From Methylocystis sp. MJC1 (lineage in GTDB: Bacteria; Pseudomonadota; Alphaproteobacteria; Rhizobiales; Beijerinckiaceae), in contig NZ_CP107558.1 of assembly GCF_026427715.1 (NCBI RefSeq), forward strand, positions 905,001 to 969,000: a stretch of DNA of 64,000 nucleotides. The letters run 5' to 3'. Below the pieces are notes generated by a model. It saw only the letters and a list, made by a program, of their open reading frames with translations, was not told the origin of the DNA and did no database searches. Position numbers and translations under genes: made by a program. Positions within the stretch are counted from its first letter, which is position 1, and each line of letters begins with the position of its first letter. Shown here one piece after another: positions 10,301 to 18,537 of the stretch.

Positions 10301-10452
10301 CCAATGGCGCCGGCGGCGCGAGCCGCTTCGCGATCGGCATCGTCGTAGTGATGGGTATGCTGATCGGCACTTTCTTCACGCTGTTCATCTTGCCGACGAT
10401 TTATGTACTCCTGGCGCAGGATCATCGAAGACAGCCGACCGCGGCCGTCTGA
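7399..10452 (+). CDS. RND multidrug/solute efflux pump (AcrB/MexF type)
   Basis: Large inner-membrane proton-driven exporter of about 1017 aa with the duplicated topology: TM1 near the N-terminus, two large periplasmic loops and TM bundles around residues 330-530 and 850-1010. The proton relay is present: Asp-Asp in GLVVDDAIVVVENV and Lys in GLISKHGILM. The GTG at 7399 is preferred because GAGGAGGG sits 6 bp upstream; the ATG at 7372 overlaps the adaptor gene and lacks a ribosome site. Its place in the cluster suggests export of, or resistance to, the locus product (inference). Confidence 0.92.
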   Translation: MAFTDLFIRRPILAIVLALLILIAGSASLALLPVRQYPKLQSAAITIETSYPGATQQLMLGFVTAPLAQAVATADGVEYLTSISTEGKSLIKARLKIDANPDRTLAEIIAKVQQTKYLLPREVFDPIIEKMTDDPTAIMYVALMSETLSAPEMTDYATRTVQPLVASINGVASAQVMGGRKLAMRVWLDPEKLAGHDITAAEVATALSRNNVQIAAGEVKGAFTVSPIAANSDARDPESFRRLVLKAGPGLVRLEDVAVVDFGEQNYEQSAMINGRPAVVIAVNGTPAANPLDIVRDVDTLLPQLERSKPLGLDIENVFDVARFVKAALVEVEHTLIEAAIIVVIVIFLFLGSARAVLIPVMTIPLSLIGVAALMLIAGFSLNLLTLLAMVLAIGLVVDDAIVVVENVYRHIERGADPFEASLLGAREVVGPVIAMTVTLAAVYAPIGLMGGLTGSLFREFAFTLAGAVVVSGLAALCVSPVMGSLLLQPQTAQSWIGAATERGFHRLAGGYVALLKATLSVRPLMIVVSLATAGSVFFLYSGVKREFAPSEDQGTVMEVAKAPRYANLDYTESYSSRLEEAFQRLPERDTTWVLNGSSQTEPGPRGVFAGVNLIAWGKRQRSAATIMAELQADGARNPGLNVFAFLLPALPTSPGLPVQMVLFGSADFDQIYEVSQNVAESARGSGLFAVVDSDLSWDKPGSTLTIDRSKASELGLTMEDIAGALATLVGEKYVNRFEVSGRSYDVIPQVERRFRADTKAIGRFYVRTSSGSLLPLDAVLESSEHAEPNQLSQYNQMNSATISAVLSPGVTMGQAVAFLQKKADELPPGFGNAWLGESRQYVAEGNRLMIAFGLALLVIFLVLAAQFDSFRDPFVILVGVPLSMFGALLPLWFGYATLNIFTQIGLITLVGLISKHGILMTAFANELQWRDGLSREAAIVESARIRLRPILMTTAAMVAGLFPLIFANGAGGASRFAIGIVVVMGMLIGTFFTLFILPTIYVLLAQDHRRQPTAAV

Positions 10453-10501
10453 CGGTGACGTACGCTGTCAGCTTCTCAGATTGTTTCTTGGGAGCGTTGC
10501 G

Positions 10502-11897
10502 ATGGGACGCGGAGACGGGGGACATGTCCCGGAGAGAGACGGAGGCGGCTGGACGAGCTTCACGCTCCTTCTCGTGGGGGTCTTTCTATCGCCGTTGAGT
10601 TTTTTCATCGTCAATATTGCACTGCCGACGATTTGCCTGGATTTGGCCGCGACGCCCGGAGACGTCCAGCTCGTCGTCTCTGGATATCTTTCGGCTTACG
10701 CGGTGTTCCTGATCACCGGCGGGCGCCTCGGTGACCTTTATGGACGTAAGCCCGTTTTTCTTGCTGGCGTCGCTGTCTTTGGATTTTCATCGGCCTTGTG
10801 CGGCCTCGCCTCATCCCCCGCAACCCTCGTCGCGGGTAGGATTCTTCAAGGGGGCGCCTCCGCCATCATGGTTCCGCAAGCGCTCGGATCGATTCATGAT
10901 CTCTTTCCGATCGACGAACGGCCTTTCGCTCTTGGCGTCTATGGCGCCGTGCTCGGCCTCGCCGCCATCGGCGGGCAAACATACGGCGGCGCTCTCGTGT
11001 CCGCCGATCCTTTCGGCCTTGGCTGGCGCTTGGTGTTTCTGGCTAATATTCCCGTCGTGCTTGTCACGCTCGCATTCAGTCCCTTGCTGAGGGACACGCG
11101 CCGTTTGTTTTTGCCGTCGGAGCGACTCGATCTCGTTGGAGTGTCGCTCTTGGCGCTCACGCTCGCTTTGCTGATCGTGCCGCTCATCGAAGGGCGCGCC
11201 GCCGGCCGGCCTTTATGGGCCTTCGCTATGCTCCTTGCTTCGCCGATCGTCGCCGCCCTGTTTTGGCGACATGAAGTGCGCGTGCTGAGAGAAGGCGGAG
11301 CGCCTCTCGTCGATCCGAGAATCGCATGCACGCCGGGCCTCCATTGGGGCGTTCTCGCCTTGCTGACATTTTACGCCACGTCCATCTTCTTTGTCAGCTT
11401 CAGCGTATATCTGCAAAGTGCGCTCGGCAAAAATCCGCTTGCGGCAGGGATGGCGTTTCTGCCTTTTGGCGTCGGTTCCTTCGTTGGCCCCCTCGTATCA
11501 CCTTATGCGAGCAAAATATTTGGCAGCGCTTCCGCGCCGCTCGCCATGATCCTCGAGACGATCGGATTTTTGAGCCTCGCCGCAATAACGTGGACGACGC
11601 CGAACAGTGCGAGCAATCCTGGATCATGTTGATCCGAGCTGGTCGGGACTCGTCTCCGGCGTCATCAACTCGACCTTGCAACTCAGTGGCGCCTTGGGTG
11701 TCGCCATTATCGGCGACGTTTTCTACGCCACGCAAGGACAAGCCGCCGACGCCGCGTCGATCGTCCGCTCCTTCACTCTTTCTCTGCTCGGCGTCGCTCT
11801 TTGTCTGATCGCTTCGACGATATCGACGTTCGCGTTGACGAGAGTCCGCTCGGCTTGCGGTTCCACGAAGCCCTGCATTGATGTGACGCGATCATAG
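10502..11897 (+). pseudogene. MFS drug/product exporter (14-TM DHA2 type), frameshifted and internally deleted
   Basis: The first 376 codons form a good DHA2-type MFS exporter with motif A (GGRLGDLYGRKPVF) and motif C-like repeats, but the frame ends at 11632. The C-terminal part continues in another frame from about 11615 (HVDPSWSGLVSGVINST to 11897). Comparing the join with the usual family layout, roughly 30-40 residues containing one TM helix are missing between AITWTTP and the HVDPSW segment, so this is a deletion plus frame change and not a simple indel. The start ATG at 10502 has GGGAG 8 bp upstream. It was probably a second exporter for the cluster. Confidence 0.82.
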
Positions 11898-12265
11898 AAT
11901 CGAGAGCTTCGGGTTTGCGCTCGCAATCCTTGATAGCGGACTGCGGTGCGGCTCGAGTCCAAAATCAAATTTCGACGCGTGTAATTTAGCTTCGGCCCTA
12001 TCTTCGTTTACCCCGAATAATATTGAACATGACGATAAAAAATTTTAGCTACGGAAATATCCTTACTCGTGCCATAAGGGCTATGTAATAAAAAGAAGGT
12101 AGGATGGATTGTTTGATAGGAGTATCATACAATAAACATATAATGTAGCAACAATTACATAAAAATGCACAAATGTATTGTGCATACCAAATGGTGAATC
12201 ATGTAGATGACAAGCAGCACATATGGCGGCGGAATCAGTTTCTGACAAACTGAGGAGATAGCGAT
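11898..12265. other. AT-rich intergenic leader before the HMGS operon
   Basis: This 370-bp gap is strikingly AT-rich compared with both flanks. The stretch 12000-12240 is largely A/T with many TAATA and ATAAA runs. No credible coding frame is seen; a 71-codon reverse frame has no family-like features. It holds the dyad described separately and a strong GAGGAGA ribosome site just before the ATG at 12266. It probably carries the promoter of the six-gene operon. Confidence 0.7.
12165..12185. promoter_or_regulatory. Perfect dyad (candidate operator) upstream of the HMGS operon
   Basis: ATGCACAA and TTGTGCAT are exact inverted repeats separated by 5 nt. The dyad centre is about 90 bp before the operon ATG, and the right arm TTGTGC could double as a -35 element. 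The size and symmetry suit a dimeric regulator such as one of the two LysR proteins or a regulator outside the window; which one is unknown. Confidence 0.5.
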
Positions 12266-13465
12266 ATGATAGTGGCAGGAATTGACGATATCTCAATATA
12301 TTCTCCTGGTTTCTTCTATCCTTTGGAGGATTTAGCCCGACGTCATGGCGTCGATCCCGCCAAATACATCGTCGGCATTGGCCAGGAGCGCATGGCGGTC
12401 CCCACTCCCGACGAAGACATCGTCAGCATGGCGGCGAATGCAGTCGCGCCCTTATTGGTCAATGAAGTGCGCGAGGAGATCAGCACGGTGATCTTCGCGA
12501 CGGAGAGCGGGATCGATCAATCAAAATCAGCCGGGCTCTTCGTTCACGGCGTGCTCGGGCTCAATCCCAATTGTCGGGTGGTGGAATTCAAGCAGGCCTG
12601 CTACAGCGCGACGGCCGGTATCCAATTGGCCTCCGACCTCGTGCGTCAGAGGCCGAAAGAAAAAGTTCTGGTGATTGCCTCCGACATTGCCCGTTATGAA
12701 CGTAATTCGGAAGGCGAATGCACGCAGGGGGCCGGGGCTGTTGCGATGATCGTCGCGGCCAATCCCCGCCTACTCGAGATTCACCCGCAAAGCGGCGTGT
12801 TCAGTTTCGACGTGATGGATTTCTGGCGGCCTAACCACCGCGAGGCCGCTTATGTCAACGGCAAGCTTTCGATTGACGTCTATCTGCGGTCGCTGACCGA
12901 GGCGTGGCTCGACTTTCAACGAAAAGATGGGCTGCCTCTCACATCGATCGACAAGCTATGCTTCCATCAGCCCTTCACAAAAATGTCAAAGAAAGCCTTC
13001 GGCGCTCTGCGTGAAGCAGCGGGAGCCGAAGCCGATCATCTCGACGAGAAAAGCTATGCGGAGAGTCAAATCTATGGTCGGCAGATTGGCAACACTTATT
13101 CGGCTTCGCTCTACATCGGATTGTCCTCGCTTCTCGATAATTGCGACGAGGATCTAACGGGCAGGAGCGTCGGCCTCTTCAGTTATGGGAGCGGCTCGGT
13201 CGGCGAGTTCTTCTCCGTGTCGGTCGTCGAGGGTTATCGCCGACGCCTGCGCTCGCATGCGCATCGTGCGCTTTTGGCGAGGCGTCGCGAGATCGATTAC
13301 GAGACTTATGTCGCGTGGTTCTACACCTCTGTTAAATCGACGGAAGACCGGATCTCTCCGATGCAGACGACAGGACGCTATCGCTTCGCCGCCATCGCCG
13401 AGCAGCGCCGTATCTATGCGGAGGTCGACTGCGCTCGGCTCGGCTCACTCAACGCAGTGGCGTGA
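12266..13465 (+). CDS. Hydroxymethylglutaryl-CoA/ACP synthase-like enzyme
   Basis: Thiolase-fold condensing enzyme that adds an acetyl unit to the beta-keto group of an acyl thioester. The catalytic triad of the MvaS/PksG family is conserved: E80 in ATESGID, C112 in KQACYSAT and H234 in FHQPFTKM. The length of 399 aa is normal. Alphaproteobacteria of this kind make isoprenoids by the MEP route, so a mevalonate role is unlikely. Beside an enoyl-CoA hydratase and near a free-standing ACP it resembles the beta-branching cassette of trans-AT polyketide pathways. An alternative is an HMG-CoA to methylcrotonyl/isovaleryl-CoA shunt. It is the first gene of a tight operon. Confidence 0.88.
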   Translation: MIVAGIDDISIYSPGFFYPLEDLARRHGVDPAKYIVGIGQERMAVPTPDEDIVSMAANAVAPLLVNEVREEISTVIFATESGIDQSKSAGLFVHGVLGLNPNCRVVEFKQACYSATAGIQLASDLVRQRPKEKVLVIASDIARYERNSEGECTQGAGAVAMIVAANPRLLEIHPQSGVFSFDVMDFWRPNHREAAYVNGKLSIDVYLRSLTEAWLDFQRKDGLPLTSIDKLCFHQPFTKMSKKAFGALREAAGAEADHLDEKSYAESQIYGRQIGNTYSASLYIGLSSLLDNCDEDLTGRSVGLFSYGSGSVGEFFSVSVVEGYRRRLRSHAHRALLARRREIDYETYVAWFYTSVKSTEDRISPMQTTGRYRFAAIAEQRRIYAEVDCARLGSLNAVA

Positions 13466-13468
13466 GCC

Positions 13469-14284
13469 ATGGAGCGCTCCATCGAGATTACGCGTCGCCT
13501 CACTCGCAGCGGCGCCGCCATCGCCGAGCTGCGCCTCGCTCGTCCAGAGCGAGGCAACGCTCTCGACGAAGCCATGCTTCGTGCAATCACGCGCGCCTGC
13601 TCTGATCTGGCCCAAGACGAGGCGCTGCGAGCGGTCCTCGTCTCTGGCGAGGGCCGGCATTTTTGCGCGGGCGCCGACCTCGACTGGATGCGGCGCGCGG
13701 GATCAATGACCCCGGAAGAGAATCTTCGCGACGCGGAACTTCTCGAATGGGCGCTTAGCAGCCTTGTCGCTCTGCCCGTTCCCGTCGTCGCGAAAACTCA
13801 GGGCTGCGCCTATGGAGGAGGAATCGGGCTTCTGTGTTGCGCAGACATCGTTCTTGCTGAAACTGGCTCCCTTTTCCGTTTCAGCGAGCCTCTCCTCGGC
13901 CTGGCGCCGGCAGTAATAAGCCCCTACGTCGTTCGGGCGATCGGCGTCCGCCGCGCGCGGCGCCGATTTCTCGCCGCCGAGGTTTTCGACGCCACCGCCG
14001 CGGTCGCGGACGGGCTGGTCCATGAAGCGCTCGCCAAGACAGCTATCGAGGCTCGCACCGAGGCGATTTTAGAAAACGTCGCGGCCTGCGGGCCTAACGC
14101 ATTGCGCGAATGCAAGGCGCTGCTCGACCGTCTGCAGAACCGCGACGGCCTCGAAGCAGAAGCTCTTCCGAATCGTCGGCTGATCGCACGGCTTCGTGTC
14201 ATGCCAGAGGCGCAGGAAGGCATGGCGGCATTTTGTACAAGCCGTCTCCCTTCCTGGGCCGGAACGCCAGTAAGAGCGGAATGA
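13469..14284 (+). CDS. Enoyl-CoA hydratase/isomerase (crotonase family, methylglutaconyl-hydratase-like)
   Basis: About 271 aa. The oxyanion-hole segments are visible as HFCAGADLDWM and CAYGGGIGLLCCADI, followed by FRFSEPLLGLAPA. It starts 3 bp after the HMGS stop. The ADLDWM signature resembles methylglutaconyl-CoA hydratases and the ECH1 dehydratases that act right after HMG synthase in beta-branching. Dehydration of an HMG-type thioester is therefore the likely step. Only one crotonase is present, while full PKS cassettes normally have a second, decarboxylating one. Confidence 0.88.
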   Translation: MERSIEITRRLTRSGAAIAELRLARPERGNALDEAMLRAITRACSDLAQDEALRAVLVSGEGRHFCAGADLDWMRRAGSMTPEENLRDAELLEWALSSLVALPVPVVAKTQGCAYGGGIGLLCCADIVLAETGSLFRFSEPLLGLAPAVISPYVVRAIGVRRARRRFLAAEVFDATAAVADGLVHEALAKTAIEARTEAILENVAACGPNALRECKALLDRLQNRDGLEAEALPNRRLIARLRVMPEAQEGMAAFCTSRLPSWAGTPVRAE

Positions 14285-14333
14285 TTTCCGACTTCTCCCT
14301 CGAAATTTCCCACACGCACAGAGGAATATGATC

Positions 14334-16295
14334 ATGTGCGGCTTTTTAGCGATCTTTCATACCGGCGGTCACCACGATTTGCGTGCGGCGCTGCTCGATG
14401 GCGTATCGGTCATCCGGCATCGTGGCCCCAACGAGCGGGGCATATGGGTCGACCCAAGCGGAAAAGTCGGATTAGCACACGCCCGACTCAGCATCATAGG
14501 CCTTGGCAATGGGCGGCAGCCGATCTCTTCTCAAGATGGTTCCGTTCACTTGGTCGTCAACGGTGAATTCTACGATTACGAGCAAATCCGCGATGAGCTG
14601 GTCGCGCGCGGCTGCGTTTTTCGCACCGACAGCGATAGCGAGATCGCTCTGCATCTTTATTGCGAATTCGGCGCCGCGGGTCTCGAGCGCCTGCGGGGGG
14701 AATTTGCGCTCGTCATCTACGACGCAAACGAGCGGCATATGATAGTTATGCGCGATCGTTTCGGGATCAAGCCTGTCTTTGTCACCGAGCACGATGGGAC
14801 AATCTATATCGGCTCAGAGATCAAGGCGCTCATCGCGGCCGGCGTACCGGCGATCTGGGACGAAGACGCCTATATTTCCCGCGGGTTCTATCTGGAGAAC
14901 AAGACGCTCTTTCGCAAAATTCGTAGCGTCACGCCAGGTCATTTTCTCACCGTGTCGTCTAGTGGCCTTCGAGAGCATTCCTATTGGGATCTCGATTTCC
15001 CCACGGCCGAATCTCTGGAAAGGGGAACTTTCGAGGAGGAGAATATTGTTCCGGAATTGCGCGAGAAAATCTTGGAGGCGGTAAAGCTGCGCATGCGATC
15101 GGACGTGCCGATCGCTGTCTATCTCAGCGGCGGCGTCGATTCCGCCGCCATGCTCGGTTGTGCGACGCATCTGAACGGCGCGCCTCTCGATGCCTTCAAT
15201 TTGTCCTTCACGGATTCAGAATCCTATGACGAACGAGGCTTCGCCGAGCAGGCTGCGACACACGCCGGCGCGCGCTTCCACGCGATTCCGGTGAATCAGG
15301 ATGATCTTGCAGACAATTTCTCCGAAGCTCTCTGGCATAATGAAACGCCCTTCTTCAACGCTCATGGCGTAGCCAAATTCATCCTTAGTCGCGCGGTACG
15401 TGACGCGGGCGTAAAAGTGGTGATCACCGGCGAGGGTTCCGACGAGATATTTGCCGGTTATCCTCACTTCCGTCGCGACATGTTGCTCTACAATGCGCAA
15501 CGTCAGGACAAGGAGCTGGTAACAAAGCTACGCGCAAATTTGAACTCGGCAGACGCGACCTATGCTGACGAAGTCCTCCCCCCAGACGCCGCCTGGATGG
15601 CTGCGCAGCTGGGTCACGGCGTGTCATGGGTCAACAATCAAGCCTCCTGGCTCGCGCCGCTGCGGGAGCTATACGACGAGGAGACGCGATGGCGTTGGGA
15701 AAAGATGGGACCGTATCGACGGTTCTACAGCGGAGTAGCGCAAAGTCGGATCAATGGTCGAGATCCTGTGCATAAATCGATGTATCTCTGGGCGAAGACG
15801 TTCCTGCCGAATTTCGTGCTCACGACTCTGGGCGATCGGATGGAGATGGCTCACAGCGTCGAAGGTAGGGTGCCGCTTCTCGATCATCATTTGGCGGAAT
15901 ATGCATGTCGGATTCCCGTCTGGCTTAAAATCAAAGGCGGCGTTGAGAAACATGTCTTTCGAGAAGCCATGCGCCCTTTCATTCCGGACGCACTTTACCG
16001 CCGCAAAAAGCATTATTTTCGCGCGCCGCCGGCCATGCTCGGCGAGAAAAATCGTCTGTCTCAACTCGTCGAGGACACGATCCACGGTGACGCTCTTCAG
16101 GACATACCGTTCTTCGACACGACGTTGGTCCGCCGCGCATGGTCGGATGCGGCGAAGGAGTCCCCCGCGCGCCGGGCGCTCCTTGATCCGGTGTTCATGG
16201 AGATTGCGAGCCTTTGCTCGATACAGCGCAGTTTCCGCATGTCCAGCAACCCTAGCCGGACAGCGCCGGATCGTATCATGGAGGTGACGGCATGA
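14334..16295 (+). CDS. Asparagine-synthetase-like glutamine amidotransferase
   Basis: About 653 aa. The start is set at the ATG at 14334 because Cys2 then becomes the N-terminal class II glutaminase nucleophile (MCGFLAIF); an ATG at 14328 would bury it. The synthetase half has the PP-loop YLSGGVDSAA around residues 263-272 and the EGRVPLLDHHLAEYA block. It could be a housekeeping asnB, but its position inside a coupled operon with a monooxygenase and an acyl-CoA dehydrogenase suggests amidation of a pathway carboxylate, as seen for AsnB homologues in several natural-product clusters (inference). Its last codons overlap the next gene by 4 bp. Confidence 0.9.
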   Translation: MCGFLAIFHTGGHHDLRAALLDGVSVIRHRGPNERGIWVDPSGKVGLAHARLSIIGLGNGRQPISSQDGSVHLVVNGEFYDYEQIRDELVARGCVFRTDSDSEIALHLYCEFGAAGLERLRGEFALVIYDANERHMIVMRDRFGIKPVFVTEHDGTIYIGSEIKALIAAGVPAIWDEDAYISRGFYLENKTLFRKIRSVTPGHFLTVSSSGLREHSYWDLDFPTAESLERGTFEEENIVPELREKILEAVKLRMRSDVPIAVYLSGGVDSAAMLGCATHLNGAPLDAFNLSFTDSESYDERGFAEQAATHAGARFHAIPVNQDDLADNFSEALWHNETPFFNAHGVAKFILSRAVRDAGVKVVITGEGSDEIFAGYPHFRRDMLLYNAQRQDKELVTKLRANLNSADATYADEVLPPDAAWMAAQLGHGVSWVNNQASWLAPLRELYDEETRWRWEKMGPYRRFYSGVAQSRINGRDPVHKSMYLWAKTFLPNFVLTTLGDRMEMAHSVEGRVPLLDHHLAEYACRIPVWLKIKGGVEKHVFREAMRPFIPDALYRRKKHYFRAPPAMLGEKNRLSQLVEDTIHGDALQDIPFFDTTLVRRAWSDAAKESPARRALLDPVFMEIASLCSIQRSFRMSSNPSRTAPDRIMEVTA

Positions 16296-17416
16296 GAATC
16301 GGCGTCATCGGCGCGGGACTAAACGGTCTCGCTTTCGCATTGCTCCTGAAGAAATTCGGCATTAACCCCGAAGTCTATGAGCGGGACAATGGACCGCGCG
16401 ACGCGGGCTCTGGCATTTATGTATGGCCTCAGGGCGTGCAGATTCTGCGCTTCATTTTCGGGGATGACCGCCTCATGTCGGCGGGCCAGCCGATCGAATT
16501 CCTCGATACACACGACCGGCGCGGCAATCTGATCTACAGCCAGCCTGTGCGGCTCGAAGGCTTCGATTTCGCTGCGCCGGCCATGATGTTTCTTCGCAAG
16601 GAGCTGATTGGCCTCTTGCGGGATGCGCTCGGATCAGAGACCATCGTCCCCAACGCCGGTTGCGTCGCTATTTCGCAGGATTGTCAGGGCGTGTCGGTCG
16701 ATTTCGCGGATGGGCGCTCGCGTCGCTTCGATCTCGTTGTCGGCGCCGACGGCGTCTTCTCGCGGGTTCGTGAGGTAGTGGCGCCGGACGCGGTCATCGC
16801 CGACACGGGTATCGCGGCCTGTCGCGGCGTTGTTGAATTCAATCATCCAACGTTGCGAAACGATCGCTGCCAGATTTTCAGTTATGACCACGCCCGCATG
16901 GTGACCTATCCTCTCGACGAGAGTCGATCCTTGCGCTACTGGTTCTACGCCTATCAGCATCGAAACGAGCCGCTGCTCGACAAGAACATGATCAAGACGG
17001 CGGCAGCCCACATCGCCGAGCCGTTGACCACGATGATCGAGGCAACTTCAGCAGATTCTATTTTGAACAATCGTCTCCATTCAGTTCGACGAATCGACCA
17101 TTGGCATCGGGGGCGTGTCGCTCTTCTGGGAGACAGTGCTCACGCTATGCTTCCCACCCTCGGCTATGGCCTCACGCTCGGTCTGGAAAATGGCGTTGCG
17201 CTAACTCAGTCTCTTCTGAGCAATTGCGATCCAGATATTACGAGCGGCCTCCGCCGCTATGAGCGCAGGGCCTGCCAGCGATCCAAGGAGATGCTCGACG
17301 TGATGAGAGATATCACGGATCTGTTCTATTTCCGGGATGAAGGTTCGGTTACAGGTGAAAGCTTGCAAGAGGGAATGGTCCGCTTCCGTAACCTGGCCGA
17401 GACGACGGTGTTCTGA
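16292..17416 (+). CDS. Class A FAD-dependent monooxygenase (PHBH fold)
   Basis: About 374 aa. It has the Rossmann GxGxxG (IGAGLNGLAFA), the DG motif in VVGADGVFSRVR and the second FAD motif in LLGDSAHAMLPTLGYG. The start ATG overlaps the amidotransferase stop (ATGA), and its own TGA shares one base with the next ATG, so translation is coupled. Enzymes of this class hydroxylate aromatic or enolic substrates or do oxidative ring chemistry. The lack of a C-terminal thioredoxin-like domain fits the short single-component form. Confidence 0.9.
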   Translation: MRIGVIGAGLNGLAFALLLKKFGINPEVYERDNGPRDAGSGIYVWPQGVQILRFIFGDDRLMSAGQPIEFLDTHDRRGNLIYSQPVRLEGFDFAAPAMMFLRKELIGLLRDALGSETIVPNAGCVAISQDCQGVSVDFADGRSRRFDLVVGADGVFSRVREVVAPDAVIADTGIAACRGVVEFNHPTLRNDRCQIFSYDHARMVTYPLDESRSLRYWFYAYQHRNEPLLDKNMIKTAAAHIAEPLTTMIEATSADSILNNRLHSVRRIDHWHRGRVALLGDSAHAMLPTLGYGLTLGLENGVALTQSLLSNCDPDITSGLRRYERRACQRSKEMLDVMRDITDLFYFRDEGSVTGESLQEGMVRFRNLAETTVF

Positions 17417-18537
17417 TGGACGACGTCGCCTTTCGCAGCACGGTCCGAGCTTTCGTCGCTAATCGCATCAGCCCGCGGATAGAGGCCTGGGAACGCGCTG
17501 GAAGCTATCCTGCGGAGCTGCACGCCGAAGCGGGAGCTGCTCGGCTGCTTTCTCTCGGCGAAACGGTCGACTCTCTTCTCCCGGACCGTTCCGAACGTTC
17601 GCGGATGCTGATCGAGGAACTCACGCGCGGCGGATCGCAGGGTTTGACGATGGGGCTCGCGTCCCATTTTGTCAGCCTCGCCATTGTTTCTGCATGCGCC
17701 GAAACGGAATTAGCCGCCCGTATCACGGTCGACGTATTGTCCGGCAAACGCCTGATCGCCCTCGCCCTCACGGAGCCGGGCGCAGGATCGGATCTCTCTG
17801 CGCTCGAGACGCGCGCCGTGCTGACGAACGATAAAGACTGGCGGATCGACGGTGAGAAGCGATTTATCTGCAATGGCGCTCGCGCCGATTATCTGGTCGT
17901 CGGCGCGCGCACGCCCGAGGGTTTCGGGCTCTTTCTCGTTGAACGGCCGCAAGGGGAGATCACTAGCGGTAAGCTCGATTCGATCGGGTGGCGGTGCCTA
18001 CCGCTCGGGGCGCTCCGCCTCGCGAATGCTCACGGGCGATTGATTGCCGGCCCCGGAAAGGCCGGGCGCCTATTGAGAGACGCCTTGACCCGGGAGCGGC
18101 TCAACCTCGCGATCATGGCGGTGACCTCCGCCAAGAGTGTGCTCGAGGAGTTGATATCCCACTGCCGAACGCGCATCATTCGTCGATCGCCATTGATTGC
18201 CATGAGCCACGTCCGGCAGACTCTCGCAGAGCTGAGCTCCGCAATATCTGTTGCGCGTGACTTCGTGGACCGGACAAATGTCGCGGACGGAGAAGTCCGA
18301 GTCGCCATGGCGAAGAATGTCGCCGCGTCCACTCTCGCGCAGACAGCGCGTGCGGCCGTTCAATTGCATGGTGCAGCTGGCTGCATCGCACCGACCCTTG
18401 CGGAGCGGATGTTTCGCGACGCGCCACTCGTTGCGATCGGCGGCGGCACAACCGAGGTGATGAACGAGATCATCGCACGCTCTTTCGAAAAGGAAGGTCA
18501 TCGTGAAAGCGATTCCGAGCCATGCCCGGCAGAATAG
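17416..18537 (+). CDS. Acyl-CoA dehydrogenase family flavoprotein
   Basis: About 373 aa with the flavin-contact segment LALTEPGAGSDLSAL and the C-terminal helical bundle. The C-terminal signature reads IGGGTTEVMNEIIAR. Where short-chain dehydrogenases have the catalytic Glu in YEGT, this protein has Gly, so the base must lie elsewhere (as in isovaleryl-CoA types) or the reaction is not standard dehydrogenation. The N-terminal domain is somewhat short. In such operons it may desaturate a CoA- or ACP-bound intermediate. Confidence 0.85.
   Translation: MDDVAFRSTVRAFVANRISPRIEAWERAGSYPAELHAEAGAARLLSLGETVDSLLPDRSERSRMLIEELTRGGSQGLTMGLASHFVSLAIVSACAETELAARITVDVLSGKRLIALALTEPGAGSDLSALETRAVLTNDKDWRIDGEKRFICNGARADYLVVGARTPEGFGLFLVERPQGEITSGKLDSIGWRCLPLGALRLANAHGRLIAGPGKAGRLLRDALTRERLNLAIMAVTSAKSVLEELISHCRTRIIRRSPLIAMSHVRQTLAELSSAISVARDFVDRTNVADGEVRVAMAKNVAASTLAQTARAAVQLHGAAGCIAPTLAERMFRDAPLVAIGGGTTEVMNEIIARSFEKEGHRESDSEPCPAE

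Noticed and set aside
12081..12296. 71-codon reverse frame in the AT-rich leader
   Set aside because: Composition follows the AT-rich DNA and it overlaps the operon start and dyad.
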